Numbered from the stretch's first letter, positions 1 to 12,281 are shown. The stretch is 64,000 bases of DNA from Owenia fusiformis (GCA_903813345.2 CAIIXF020000011.1:30806166-30870165), one strand, 5' to 3'. Notes: generated from the letters alone by a model not told the origin. Numbers and translations: made by a program.

Positions 1-521
1 TCTGGTGGTTTGAACAATCTTAGGTGTTATCATTGAAAATTCATTCTTAAATCATAGGTCTGCAATCGATTAAAGGCAGAATCAGATCTATATGGGTTGA
101 CAAAATTACAAGCAACTTGTATAATTGACCTACCAATCTATTCCTTACAATATCAAATACAATATCTCCCAAAAGATTCACAATATGTTATAAATTGGTG
201 AAGTTATTAATGATTCAAAGTGCAAAAATGGGTGAAAATGTTTAGATTCTCCAAAATAATAAGAATAACCATTCTTATAAAAAAATAATACAATATTGTA
301 AAAATCTTTAGTTTACCTTAAATAAAGTATGCAGTTGTGTGATTTTTAGAAAATAGACATGACAAGGAATGACATGAACCAAAAATATTCTCAAATTGAA
401 ACAATTTTTTGTTTAGCCTGCTCGCTATCTCTGATTCTCTCTTTAAATTCAAGTATACCATTAGCCTAGCATCATTCTACTGGTACAGGGTGTCCAAAAC
501 AGGACCGAAGAAAAGTTAATT

Positions 522-1012
522 AACTTTGTCAATCCTGCATATTCTGCCTCAAAACTTCAGAATTATTCAGTTCATTCAATATGAATTTTGTTGTGAAAGT
601 TTCATGATAATCTGCCTGTGGAGTCAAAAACTACAGCACTTTACAACATATGTCCAATGTGGCCACTTCTCCTCTACATGCACAATCAAATCTGGCGAAG
701 GAAGTTGTTCAATTGTCCATGGTGTGACTAAAATCTATCTAGAGAAGTAAAACTAGTGTCAGACAAATTCTCAGATGTTCTTCAATTTTAAGTGGATAGC
801 TTCATTAGAAGCTTTGCAATCCATGTTGGTATGTGTAGGAGAGTCATCAACAGCTTCGTTGGCTGGAGTGGTGGCCACATGGGGCATGTGTTGTAAAATG
901 CTGTAGTTTTTTACTTTATAAGCAGATTATCATTAAATGTTCACAACAAAATTCACATTAAATGAAGTAAATAATTCTGAAATATAAAAGCAAAATATGC
1001 AAGATTGACCAA
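522..1012. repeat. Nested inverted repeat, arms of about 150 bp
   Basis: Positions 525-680 and 865-1010 are imperfect reverse complements: 'gcagattatcat', 'ttcacaacaaaattca' and 'ggccaca' occur in matching mirrored order. The spacer is about 185 bp. It could fold as a hairpin and lies inside the larger inverted-repeat complex, so it is probably a separate foldback element. A mariner-like end, 'tacagggtgtcc', sits just outside at 484-495. Confidence 0.75.
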
Positions 1013-2038
1013 AATAATCAAATTGAACAAGCTATGATTTCATAGATTAGTTTGATGTATGACATATTCCGAGCTGACTCTCTGTTTATTCAAACCATTT
1101 AAGAGGCTTAATCATTGAAAATCATTACAAATAAAGGTCTAAACAGACAGTATTAAGGTACACTATTAGAATACCCTTATTATTTCCAGGCTTAGAGTTT
1201 ATTGGTACCTACTACTGTTTCATAGCTCGGAGGTTTAATATATGATATATCCTGACTAAAATTGTATTCAATAGAACCCTCTATGAAAATTCAAAAAAAG
1301 ATTCAAAATGACATTAACCTCAACATTAGATCTGAATAAGGATTAAAATCCTTCATAGAGCTGAACAGGGAAGACAAGGCTAACTTCATTCTGGTGTTGA
1401 TTCATGGACCTGGTCCAAATCTTGCTATACTTCATCCAAGCCCAAAGAAAAGGAAATTAGGAGCTTCATCTCAATGCATTTCAATGCATGATCCCTTATT
1501 TCATGAACACCAAAATTATGGAAGGTGTGGCACAGTAAACTTAGAGGAAATGCACTAACTATTAGAATATAGTACCTGCTGCAGTTGAGCGAGGATCCTT
1601 GCATTGAACTATGTGGTGAAAGGCTCTACAAATTCAATCAACCAAGTTGATTGACCCCTATGCCAGTATGCTATTGGTTAGATGGGTGGCAGAATTGTAG
1701 GCATAACACAAAGACAATATCTGCATTGAACAGATGGGCACCGGGGTATAATCTTAGGTCACACATGGGGAGTCCAAACAAGAATGATGTTTGGACTTGC
1801 GTTTTGAGATTCCATAGAGGGGGGTGGGGTAATTTGCAAATCAAAACAAGAATCTATGGAAGAAGATAAAATATGTGACATGCTGCTGAAGTTTGGCATG
1901 TTTTCAGAAGATCCATTACTTAATCTCCAAAGTATATGTACAAAAGATGTACTAACAGAAACAATGAACAGGCTCGACAGTTTGGCCAACAACAACTGGA
2001 TGTCTTTGTGTCTTAGAGGTTGATACCAACAGGATCAA

Positions 2039-2257
2039 ATGAAAGACACAACATTTCTTGATCTACTGAGCAAGCACCAACATTTTCTAAACTATGTGCC
2101 TAATCCCAATATAAACGAGCAAAAAGTTGTTAGGGCAGACAAGAATGTTTTGCAGAATCTTATCACTGCATATGAAGCTAACAACAGACCTGTGGGCATC
2201 AATGAAATCATGAAACATGAGCTGATGTCTTTTCCAATAGCCCTCATTGACGAATGA
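2039..2257 (+). pseudogene. Short ORF remnant of probable element origin
   Basis: A 72-residue open frame with the stretch NEIMKHELMSFPIALIDE. I associate similar wording with uncharacterised multicopy proteins in invertebrate genomes, but I cannot name the family. It sits between the arms of a foldback repeat, has no recognisable splice partners and stops before any domain could be completed. I read it as a decayed fragment of a transposon-encoded protein. It could also be chance; no function is proposed. Confidence 0.3.
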
Positions 2258-2363
2258 AACATTCAAGCCAACTCAAATGTACTCTACTCCTTAACTGTTT
2301 AACAAATGGCATTGAAATGCCAACCGTAATATTTCCAATATATGATCCTTCTTACAAATAGAC

Positions 2364-2798
2364 TAGGTGCGAGTAGAAATAATCTTGATTTACGTCATTA
2401 AATATTCAAAATTCAGTCAAAGTGATGTCATATTTGAAATCTGCATGTAAAAGTACATCTAGAAATATGGTTTCGAAAATTGTTTATCAACTTTGAAAAT
2501 TTAATTTTTTTTGAAAATGTGACTTCTTGTTCGGGTTGATTCCCCATAGACCCCATGATACAAAATCACAAAAAGTGAAATATCTTTTCTTGTATTGGAT
2601 AGATAACATTTTCTTTTACTGGACATATTTCAGTTTGCATAACTTTTAGATACATAAGGGTTATATGAAAATTGAATCATTAAAACTGATGTGATTTAAG
2701 TTTAAGGGAACTTTCTCCTATACCCGCCATGCTATCTGACCCGAACGAGCCACCTGGTGGTGAATCTGGTAACTACCTACTCGCATCTGCGTTATTAG
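2364..2798. mobile_element. Short non-autonomous element, sibling of 27224-28374
   Basis: It starts with 'taggtgcgagtag' and ends with 'ctactcgcatctgcgttatta', so the termini share the inverted core TGCGAGTAG. The inside matches, in reverse orientation, both ends of the 1.15-kb element at 27224-28374, including 'catagaccccat', 'gtaaaagaaaa' in complement and 'ggtggctgaat' in complement. It therefore looks like an internally deleted copy of that longer element. There is no ORF. Confidence 0.7.
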
Positions 2799-3341
2799 CA
2801 TCAATTGCATCTACATCTGAGGATTTGGCTACCGTCTTCAAGCAAGCAAAACTTCAGCAGTGAAGTGTACTGTGCCCCATCTTGCATACTTTTGGTGGTC
2901 ATATCTCATGAAAAGGGGGATCATGCATTGAAATACATTGAGATGAAGCTCCCAATTTCCCTTTCTTTGGGCTATGGTGAAGAGTATCAAGATTTGAACC
3001 ATGTCCATGTACGAGTATTACTACCAGAATGAAAAGTAATCCTTGTCTTCCTTGTTCAGCTCTATGAAGGATTGTAATTCTGATTTACAAGAGTCATCCG
3101 AGATCACATCAATCAGTTGCTTTCCAGATCCAATGTTGTGGTTAATGTCATTCTGAATCTTTTTTGAATTTCCCATATTTGGTCCTATTGGATTTGAATT
3201 GCCAAAAAATTGCTACTCTGCAAAAACTCTCATTAACTGAAACATCCCACTAATTCAAAATGTTGTCAAAGTGAGTATACGCCATTTGTCAAGAATTTCT
3301 GACTTAACTCCAAGAGTAACACAGAAAGGTTAATGGGGACA

Positions 3342-3354
3342 GGGGGGGGGGGGG
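3342..3354. repeat. Poly-G run of 13
   Basis: An uninterrupted run of 13 G on the + strand. Other long G or C runs occur near 39949, 41573, 45763, 45987, 49084 and 61730. These are simple tracts and prone to assembly length error. Confidence 0.9.
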
Positions 3355-3699
3355 TAATATGACTAAACATTGTTCAGGGAAGAAAACTCCATAAAATGAA
3401 GATTTGTATGAATCATTGGTACTTTTGCTCTCACGTCATGCAATTGTCAGGCTGCTTAGAATGAAATTAGCCTTGTCTTCCTAGTTCAGCTCTATGAAGA
3501 ATTGTAATTCTGATTCAGATCCAGTGTTGAGGTTAATGTCATTCTGAATCTTTTTTGAATTTATCATAGTAAGAGGATTCTATTGAATACTTCAATTTTA
3601 GACCTAGTGTATTAAGTATATTCAATGATTAGACCTGTTAGGTGGTTCAAATCTGCAGAAAAACTAGTCAGAATATGTCATATACCAAGGGTATACGTA

Positions 3700-4560
3700 T
3701 AACTTATCAATTTTAGACATCATATTTCATGAATTTTTAATAGTTGAACATGATAAAAAGCTTAAATCTTCCTAAAACTTTGCTAAAATAAGTTTTATAT
3801 TTAAGATTTATTCTAAAATGCTAAATATATGAACACAGAGGGATAAATGTTAAAGCAATAGGGGTCAATTATAGTCACACATAAAATCAGGCCCAGCTAA
3901 AATGTCATTTTTTCTTAAATTCACTAATTTCTTTCAAGGCAATTATCAAAGGAATTACTTTGATTCTTGCAGGATTAGTAGACCAGGTATTATGCCTTTT
4001 ACATGGATTTTTTTAGCATCCATCATTGTCTAATAAAAAAGTTATGACACGAAAAGTAAAAAATGGGTCATAAATTTGCCCCCTGGGGTACATACTTTTT
4101 GCTTTTATTCAAATTTCTTAAGGGTAATCCGTATCATTCATACTTCAAATGTTTATTTTATACAATGTCCATGTATTTCACTTACAAAAACCATAAAATC
4201 AAAGTTATTTTAGGATGAAGAATTTTTTCCCCCTGATAGGGGTGAATTTTGGGGGTAGGGGGACTAACATGGTATTTTAAGGGTTAAATAATCATATTTC
4301 AGCTTGCCAACATGGTTTTTTGGATTCAACATAAAAAGTTACATAAGAAACACTCGTCAGAACACTTTTAACACTAAACGCCTACCACATTTTACAGAGA
4401 GACCTTTTGCAGAAAAGCACCCGGTCTAAAAGGATAGTTTTGTTCCTTTGACAAAAAGAATTCAAAAAATTGAAACAGAAACCCCAAAAATAGATAAAAT
4501 TGAAAGTAAACCTTTTATTTCATTAACAAGACACTTTTTTAAATGAACCAAACTTTCCTT
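3700..4560. other. No gene seen
   Basis: AT-rich sequence with many T and A tracts and short stop-ridden frames on both strands. I see no splice-framed exon, no clear terminal repeat and no tandem repeat. It is probably old repeat or intergenic DNA. Confidence 0.5.
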
Positions 4561-5530
4561 TGTTGAATTACAATACTGAGAGACATAAACACGTTGTGTA
4601 ATGTGTATATGTCATTTTGTTCCAATGAGGTTCGGATAGATGTATCATTTCATTCCGAACATATGACACCAAGAACAAAAGAAGTGACTGATGTGTTTTC
4701 TAAAACAATATCGAGAAAAGTACTGGTATTTTTTCAAATTAAATTTGTTACCATTCAAAAAATGATCCTTAAATTGACGATGTGTAAAAGTTTCAGAATT
4801 TTTTGATCACTGGTTTAGAAAAACATGTGTTCAATTCAATTCGCCGATATCGATTCCAATCCTACCAAATTCCTATCAAAACCTCAACTTTTTCAAATAT
4901 ATCATGCGTATTTAAATCCATCATTGACTGGGAGTCTCTCCCACCCGAAATTAAAGAATCACCAAATCTAAATATTTTTAAATCCAATGTAAAGAAAAAA
5001 TGAATGACTACTTATATCATTAATTCTTCTGAAATCTCCTTGACAAGGAACCAAGAAATTTTTCTGAACAAGGTGCGCTGTGATCTGATCTTCCAGTCCC
5101 ATTTTTACGCTCACAATTTTACTAATGTACCATCACCTACATGCAAATGTGGGTGTAGCAATGAAATATTCATTCATGTCATGTTCTCTTGTAACCTTAG
5201 ATCACAATATCTTAAAGATTTAGAGGATGCACTTACTCTTCTAAATTTTAATTACCGAGCATTTAAAAACCAGCATTGTTTTTGTATGGAGACAGAAGTC
5301 TGCCAAAAGAAGTTGATATTGAAATTTTAAGGCTCACCTCAGCTTTTATTCAAAGGTGTGCAAGCGTGTAAGTATTTCTTCCACCACCACCTGTATAATT
5401 CATTGTCATACTTTCTTTTTTAAATCTTGTTATTATTCAATTGTGGCTTATAATGCTCCATTGCAAAGCCGCAACATGTGTATGTAATAATCCTATTTTA
5501 CTATGAAAAAAATCACATATATATATATGA
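4560..5530 (+). mobile_element. 3' end of a non-LTR retrotransposon (LINE)
   Basis: Open frames at 4803-5003 and 5004-5330 give a reverse-transcriptase C-terminal region. The first ends with the 'W..LP.EI..S.....FKS..KK' pattern common at the end of LINE ORF2 thumb regions. The second has a cysteine/histidine cluster, CKCGCSNEIFIHVMFSC, like the terminal zinc knuckle of CR1/L2/RTE-type ORF2 proteins. A stop codon separates the two parts, so the copy is dead. An AT-rich tail with 'tatgaaaaaaatc' repeated follows near 5500-5540. The catalytic domain and endonuclease are absent. The sequence at 4560-4900 also matches 44465-44905 on the other strand. Confidence 0.75.
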
Positions 5531-6120
5531 AAAAAATCCTTTGTCCATGAACACTTTCCATAGTATTCTTTTTCTCCATTTTTCTGTCATACTTTCAGAG
5601 GGCTAAAAATTTTACTTCAATATGTTTAGTGTTTCTATTTGTATCACCACAGTGAGCCTGGCCATACGAATGATAGTTGGAAACAACAAAACTGAGAAAA
5701 AGGTCAGATTGAAAGACATAGATTTTGATGGACAAAATATTCTAAAAAACATGACTATTGTGCTTTCAGTTTCGGCCATCTTGGAAAATGTTTGAAAACT
5801 TCATCTTCACCTTAATACTAGTTTCGTTGTAAAAGCAATGAAATCATTCATTATGGTGTCTTCATCGATTTGGTGAAAAAAATATGATGCACAAGGGAGT
5901 ACCCTTCGAGTACTCATGGACGAATGTCAGAGAAAGATACAAATCTTACGAAAACTTTTCTGTGAAATGTAAACTGATATTAAAATGTAAAATAACTACT
6001 ATTTGGGTCTTTTTTATGATAAAGTGACCAATCACAAGGCGTTTGATGTACATTTTTAGGTTATAGTCAAGGGTTATAGTCGTCAGATCACTCTGGTGCT
6101 TTATTATTTTGTTATTGTAG
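5530..6120. other. Upstream region of the oxidase gene
   Basis: No confident exon. The first coding exon of the downstream oxidase gene should lie here or further left, because the exon beginning at 6121 has no in-frame ATG. One candidate is ATG at 5838 followed by five codons and a weak donor at 5856. Joined to the next exon it would give a hydrophobic N-terminus. The donor is poor, so this is a guess. Confidence 0.3.
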
Positions 6121-9100
6121 GTTTTATTAATTAGGGTTGCCATAGCGACAACTTCTGGCTGCCCAAACCTGGCGTCTCACAGAAAAGCTCTTGAAGGCAA
6201 ATTAGGAAGTACGGTTCAAATCAAGATATTCAATGATTTTTCGGGACGAAAATCTTATAATGTTCTTTGGGCTAAACCGACGTCCGTGAGACAGGTGAGT
6301 CCGTGTGATGTTCACGTGATCAGGTGATGATCATCCCTTTTTCTGAAGAAGTCTTATTGATCGCTGCTACTTAATGCATGCATTCTAGAAAAACTAGATA
6401 GTTCGTTGTAATTTGTAACAATTATATGTACTTTTGACAGTATTTGCGTATTGCTAGGTGAGGGAAAACTAAAAAAAACTACAAGTACACGGTACCCGTT
6501 TTTAAATGGGTTTGATAGAATCGCGGCTGTCGGTGAGTATCTACGGTTGTAAGCTACGAAAATACTCAACGCGTTTCCGGCCCTTGAAAATACCAACTCG
6601 AAAGACTCTGAGAAATTAAGTTGAAAATTGAAGGTATATGCAATTTAAGAGGGAGGCATACGTCCGTTTTCCGTTTTTGTCTTATTACATTGAATTTTTA
6701 TCCCTGAGTTGAATCAGTTCACTCAAAACAGGCTAGCCTAATTACTCTTTCTATGGTTTTATTGTCTATTTTTATTGGGCCGCGACATAAATACTGAAAA
6801 TAAGCATATCAAAAGACCAAAGTGCAATATCATATGGAAAGGTACATTTATATTTTACACGCAAAACATTTGTATACTTCGGAAACCGTGTGACACAAAA
6901 AATGCCACCCACATAATCTTTCGTAACCCTCCTATCACACCAAACTAGTTCTTACCCGTTCTTGCCAGTCCTACGAAAATGTCGTAAAACGGGCTCAATC
7001 TGGCTGCGGTCGGGATATATGTCTAAAATAATTAGCCACGTCGTTCATAAACAGTCTTCAATACCTCCATCTCATTCGCAGTTCGTTCAGGTCGCACCAC
7101 GTCGGTGTGCAACGTAGTATTGTACCCCGTCTTGGAACGCCCATGAAGTTCGTAAACAGACCGTAGAACGTTGTAGTTCATTCAGTTCGCACACAGTTTA
7201 AAACCGATTCGGCAACGTTTTGATGATCACCAGAAAATTTTGAGCATGCTCTAAGTGCTGGAGGACCTACTCGTTCTAGTAGTTTCATGAAGTTTGTAAA
7301 CAAATCCCAAACGGTTCTTAGTAGGTTCTTAGTACGTCAAATCCGTTCGTGAACAGTTTAAGCCCGTTTTCGAGAACGTAGTGAGAACTAGTTTGGTGTG
7401 ATAGTAGGGTAACTTTTTGTCTGAAAAAATTCTGACTTGTTTTTTTAAATATGATACTGGATTCTGTTGGTGCTGCCATCTTTATATCGGCCCAGAACCT
7501 ATGCAACAACAACTACATCAGTTTGTGATTAAATGAATGGACTTCATTTCCCTGAAATTACAAGCCCAAATCACCATATTTACAAAGTTATGTTACAAAA
7601 GGTGGGTGGCATTTTTTGTGTAGAATCCATGTGTGTCTGCAATGGAATGGACGACATCTAGTAAAAATGTTGTAACGCTCATAAAATTTGATCGGGATGT
7701 CGTTTTTGTATCACTCTGTAAATTAGTTTTACGAGCAAGACCTGTGGCCTCTTATAACTAAGGGAGTCTCAACCACCTTATTCTCTCGAAATAACACGGC
7801 TGAGAAGAATCAAGATACAAGAGGCCACTCATGCAATCCAACGTATACAAACGTTTTGTACGTAAAATATGAGTCTATTTATCCATGTCCATATAGTATT
7901 GCAATGGTACACCAATGGGGCCCATCGAGTCCCACGATGTCCAATAAGACCTTGTTAACTTTGCCCCATAGAGTCCCACCATGCCCCATCGAATCTCACG
8001 GAAATCATGTAATTTAGTTTGTCTCGAGTCACCTGATATGTCACATGATCAAGATCCCCACGATGCCCCATGGAAAGAATGAACATGTGCATTCTCGTTA
8101 GAGTTTCGTAGGATTTTGCCGCATGATGCCTCCATTGAGCCTATCGGGTCTCATGGGACTCAAAGCTGCTTAACGTGGAAAAGTCCCACGGAACCCATTG
8201 AGTCCCACGGGATCCCTTAGAGTCCGATCGGGCAAAGCCCCATGAAGTCCGACGAAGTCCCGTGTGGTCCTACGCAATGTTGAATCTACGGAGGTCCCAA
8301 CGTGTCTCATTGGTGATTGGATTCCATTCCATTTCTTCAAGTCCATTAATTGACATACATCCATGCTCACGTAAAGAGCAAAATTCTTTATCAATTTCAG
8401 ATTTCAAAGTTGGTCAAGCAAGCCAAAAAATTAGGTTTAACTGTGCGGACCGTCGGTCGTGGTCACTCCTGGTCCCCTTTACACCCCGACCCTTGTCAAA
8501 TAGGAGTGTCTTTATCAGACCTTAAAGGAGAGAAGTACTCTTTAGATGCAGTAAGTATCATTGGTGTCCATTCGAGGTATATCCTCCTAGGTGCTGGCTA
8601 ATCAGAATCATATACAGAAAAATAGGTAAAATGTAACCAGGGGAACGATAAGTGGTCCGGCTCTTAACTAAAAGCCCTGATCATATCACATATCATTTCA
8701 TTGCGAAGGTGAGTCCATTCTTTAAAACAATGGAAGAAAATGTACTCATCTCTTGTTACAACTGTACATTCTTTAAAATAAACTACAGTTCATTTTACTG
8801 TGTTGCCACCTAAGTGGGGTTAAGAACAAATTTACTGGCTAGCATTTCATGACCAAATCGAGTTGAAATTAGGTATTGCTTGTTGCTATGTCAGTAATAA
8901 CAAGATCTAGAGACTTCACTCTCCTTACCAAACTAAGTTGACATTCTAGGTATTTGTGTTGCTCTAATCAAAAGACAGCCATCTCCTTACCAAAGTGGGT
9001 TTTATTTAGGATATTTTTGTTGCTATTGTAGGAAAACAACAGACTCACCGTGTTATCGTCGGAGAACGTAGAGCAGATAATGCAATGGGCTGCAAACAAA

Positions 9101-12100
9101 AATGTGACATTAGGACCCATGCCTCTTAGAGTGTTGGACGCTTCCTTTCCCGGAATCATCGGAACTGGTTCTCATGTGAGTAAACTACAATAAAACCTTT
9201 CTTATCCGAACGCCATAGGGACTGTTCGAAACAGTAGGTGCTCATATTTCAACTTTTTTACAACAGTGTCAGGATTTAAGAGTAGACAAAATTGGATTTT
9301 TATTTTAATGGAATAAACCGTAAGCTTTTTTTTACCTTACACAATACCTAAATGATTAGAAGGGTACTTACATGTCAGTTTTTATATGCCATTTCAAAGT
9401 CGATTTCATGACAAAGTCACTACAATCTAAAATCGTGACATATATCCATGTTATTAACAAGTGAGTCTGTGGAAGATATGGGTCAGAGAGGTGTTCAAGA
9501 ATGTTCAGATACTAATATACAGTCACTGTTATTTATTAGAAACTGACTGTAACTTGTTGCCACCCCATGTCCAATTTCAGTCGTCGAATATAAATGCTAG
9601 TCCCATTGCGAATGATGTGGTCGGACTTGAGCTCGTAGATGGAAAGGGCAGAGTCCGGAAATTCTCAGATAATGATGAGGAGGACAAAGAAGTTATTGAC
9701 GCATGTAGGGTCCATCTCGGATTGTGTGGCATCATTTACAAAACAACAATAAAGGTCAGAATACAATTGTGATTAAAGTATGTTCGTTAGGGTGTATACA
9801 CTCCAACCAAAAGCTTAGCAGGCCTGAATCCCTTTGGGCGGATCAATATTTTTGGAAGGGAGGTTTGATCTAGTTTTAACGGAACATAGAAAAATGCAAA
9901 ATTTACACCATTCTCTGAAAGTTCCAATCTAAATATAGGTGATCCCTGATTTCAAATTGAAATTCTCATCTGGAGTTATTCCCGTACGTAAACTACTCGA
10001 TACGACGAATCGTAAAGATCTTGTGATGAACAACTGGGGTGTCGTCATGATAATGCCTTTGACTTTCGCTGGTGCGACACAAGCTGAAAAGGATGCGATG
10101 AACGCCGATCCGTTACGGAGAATACCACAGAGCTATGACATCAGAAATGAAAACTTTTTTGTAAGGTACGTAAGAAGAGGATTGGAGAATATTGATACAT
10201 TCTTACTGAAATTTGTTTCACTGTGTATACAATAGAGTTTTAACATTTTCAATTGAATAACCAGCCTTCAATAAAATCTTCGTGATAGGCCTGTCCAATA
10301 TGTCCCCTTTGGGAGAACCAAAGAAATTCTGGTATATTAGAAAAATGATATGAAACAATGGTTATATTATAGGATATGGAGCGAGGTAGACCAGAACACG
10401 CCAATACAGGATCCTCAGCCCGACAGCATAACGTTAGCTGATGGATCGTCTTATAGCACTACGTCTGTGATCAAACCTTTTTCGTCAGGAATCTATAATG
10501 GGGCTTTCTCGATTGAACCCATAGGCTGTGTTAGGCCCAGGTCATCGATATCATTTGCCCAACCAGAATCTGACGATTTTCTTGCAAGTAGCGCAACTTT
10601 GGAGGTAGCATATTAAAAAAGAAAATAATTAATTTATTAATTCATGTGCAGGAGGTCTTGTTTGAGTTTACACTTCATTTTGATGGACTAATTTTACACT
10701 TGAGATAAACGACACGTCTGATTTAATTTTACAAATTGTTTTTAAGATAGTTGAGGTGTGACATGGAGATCGCTTAATTATGATCTCATATTTTTTAGTT
10801 TTCAGACATACATAATCATCTTGTATTAACCTAGTGTTGGGTGCCCTTATCAGATTAACCTCGGGATGAGGTGTTATAAGGGCATGAAGCAAAACTATTG
10901 TCTATTCGTCTCAATTTCAGAACGGCCTGAATGTGCTTGAAAGAATTTTCAAAGACATTGGTTTCTATCCCCGTTTATTTGGGGCAAATATTATACGCTG
11001 GATGAAACACGATGATCGGTGTTTGCTTTGTCACACTAATGTAAGTATGCATCTGAACAGTTCCTAGTTCGATTTAGATTGAAAGTAATCTAACTTGACA
11101 TTCACTTTCCAACTGACCTCATAGTGCAATTCAACGATGGCAAACTAGTATCGACCAATTAGATCGCTCATTCACCTACCCTACTATCACACCGAATTAG
11201 TTTTCATTAAACTGTGTGCAAACGGAATGAACGTAGCTGCAACTTTTTATGAACGAATCCACTAAACGCAGTCTTGCGTGTGATAGGGAGGTTAAAGTAA
11301 GATTCTGCCTTCAACTCCTGAAATCATGGGAAAAGAAAAGTCTTACCTCTGAGGCAGCGCCATTTTGTTATCGAAACGGACTCGTTTTCGTAACCATTTT
11401 GAAGAGTTACACTACGGTGCTCAAACGGGATAGCGCATTGTTATCCTTACTGAGCAAACACCTTTCATTATTTTTTCTAGATAGCAAACGCTAACAAGAA
11501 GGTGATGTTTTATGATGCGTCGACTAACTTTGACGGTTGTAATAATTTTCTAATTAACAACACTGATAGGATCAGACTACAAGAGTTCGAGACTGAGGTT
11601 TGTCATCGCTTAAACCTTTTGCGAAATTAATTTTCACTTGTATCCATTGCAAAGCTTGTATTCGCGAATACAACTTTCAGCTGTCGGCTAGCGGATTAAC
11701 CTACTATTTTATGGTTAATCCATGTGTAGCCACGTGGAATCCAAGCAAGTCTTGAACACATTATATTAAACTATACAACAATCGGGAACCATTTAGTATG
11801 CTATCCTGAAGGAGTCCGATAAGTTAATGTCTGATGATTGATTTCTCAGAGTTTAATTATTCAGACAGGTTATTTTATTTCACAAAAGTCTCACATTCTT
11901 GATCTTTTGTATTCATTTTATTTAGTTTGGCGCTGGTGTCATGAAAAATAACTCGCAGTCGTTACCACACTGGGCCAAGCACAACCCGTACGTTCCTGGA
12001 ATGACCGACCTCTTCAGATCCAATTTGAATGAAAATCTGGCATCCTTCCTGAATGTGCGTGCCAAGTACAAGCTTGACAAGAAAAATGTGTTTGTGAATT

Positions 12101-12132
12101 GCCATTTGAGAGATATCTTTACTCTAGTGTAA
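6121..12132 (+). CDS. FAD-linked aldonolactone oxidase-like protein (L-gulonolactone oxidase family), multi-exon
   Basis: Exons read from splice sites and frame: 6121-6294, 8401-8550, 9032-9175, 9581-9754, 9939-10165, 10373-10604, 10921-11040, 11481-11597 and 11926-12132, giving about 514 residues. The start exon is missing. Every junction keeps frame; only the 10165/10373 junction splits a codon. An N-terminal FAD-binding (PCMH-type) domain spans exons 1-4. Its VGRGHSWSP motif at about 8452-8478 has the histidine at the position of the covalent FAD attachment in animal GULO, followed by GIIGTGSH and HLGLCGIIYKTTIK. The last exons form the ALO C-terminal domain, with IIRWMKHDD and the family's HWAK motif at 11968-11979. 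The family oxidises aldonolactones, as in the last step of ascorbate synthesis, using FAD and oxygen. The substrate here is not proven; an alditol-oxidase-like role is possible. The first exon reads VLLIRVAIATTSG, which could be the end of a signal peptide. At over 510 residues it is longer than vertebrate GULO (440). Confidence 0.88.
6886..7625. mobile_element. Tc1/mariner-type MITE, split by a later insertion
   Basis: The left end 'gtgacacaaaaaatgccac' and right end 'gtggcattttttgtgt' are inverted repeats of the same family as the intact 185-bp copy at 43371-43555. It lies in the first known intron of the oxidase gene and is interrupted by the foldback element at 6927-7409. The interior right of that insertion (7413-7590) has no ORF of note. 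Confidence 0.65.
6927..7409. mobile_element. Foldback MITE, PIF/Harbinger-like, copy A
   Basis: Terminal inverted repeats: left 'ccctcctatcacaccaaac', right complement 'ccctactatcacaccaaac', continuing through 'tagttct'. The flanks are TAA at 6924-6926 and TAA at 7410-7412. Comparison with the related element at 43371 suggests the undisturbed site read 'cgtaactttt', which supports a 3-bp TAA duplication, typical of PIF/Harbinger. The interior is made of short imperfect modules such as 'gttcgtaaacag' and 'cgttcttagtacgt'. There is no coding capacity. Confidence 0.8.
7890..8285. repeat. Degenerate minisatellite of a roughly 10-bp GAGTCCCACG/CCCCAT unit
   Basis: Dozens of imperfect repeats of 'gagtcccac', 'gatgccccat' and 'cgaagtccc' fill the end of the intron that precedes the exon at 8401. 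It is GC-rich against an AT-rich background. The short open frames across it are by-products of the repeat. Confidence 0.75.
8740..8830 (+). repeat. Dispersed repeat, also at 23600-23700 and inverted at 15410-15490
   Basis: The string 'ttgttacaactgtacattc' followed by 'ctacagttcatt' and 'tgttgccacctaag' recurs almost unchanged at 23630-23695 and in complement near 15430-15490. It lies in an intron of the oxidase gene. The element type was not determined. Confidence 0.7.
11179..11291. mobile_element. Foldback MITE copy B, internally deleted (113 bp)
   Basis: Starts 'ccctactatcacaccg' and ends 'gtgtgatagggagg', with CTA on the left flank and TTA on the right. It belongs to the same family as 6927-7409 but retains only about 80 bp of interior. 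It sits in the intron between the exons ending at 11040 and starting at 11481. Confidence 0.75.
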
Positions 12133-12281
12133 TTCTTTGACTTCATCAACTTGTGATGTATACTTCGGAAACTATCAAGACGATTTTGAAAATGATTGCT
12201 AATTACAGAGACATATGAAACATGTACAATCTTGTTTAATTGCACTATGTATCTACTGTAATTGTAATGCTGCTAACCTGA

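Larger units (their letters stand above)
1..3700. repeat. Transposon-derived inverted-repeat complex
   Basis: No intact gene is visible. Positions 1050-1500 read as the imperfect reverse complement of 2885-3690: both arms carry a block about a small ORF-like stretch, the phrase 'gtcattctgaatctttt' or its complement, and the 'tctaatcattgaa' motif. A third partial copy of the last motif sits at 1-60. A shorter region, 3470-3570, repeats 3030-3170 in direct orientation. The arms are diverged, with many indels, so this is an old foldback or several overlapping insertions. The limits are approximate because they were read by eye. Confidence 0.7.

Noticed and set aside
8170-8394. Minus-strand open frame of 74 codons in the minisatellite
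   Set aside because: Its peptide is a translated repeat; the true exon starts at 8401 on the other strand.
11922-12245. 107-residue minus-strand frame
   Set aside because: Antisense to the last exon of the oxidase gene.
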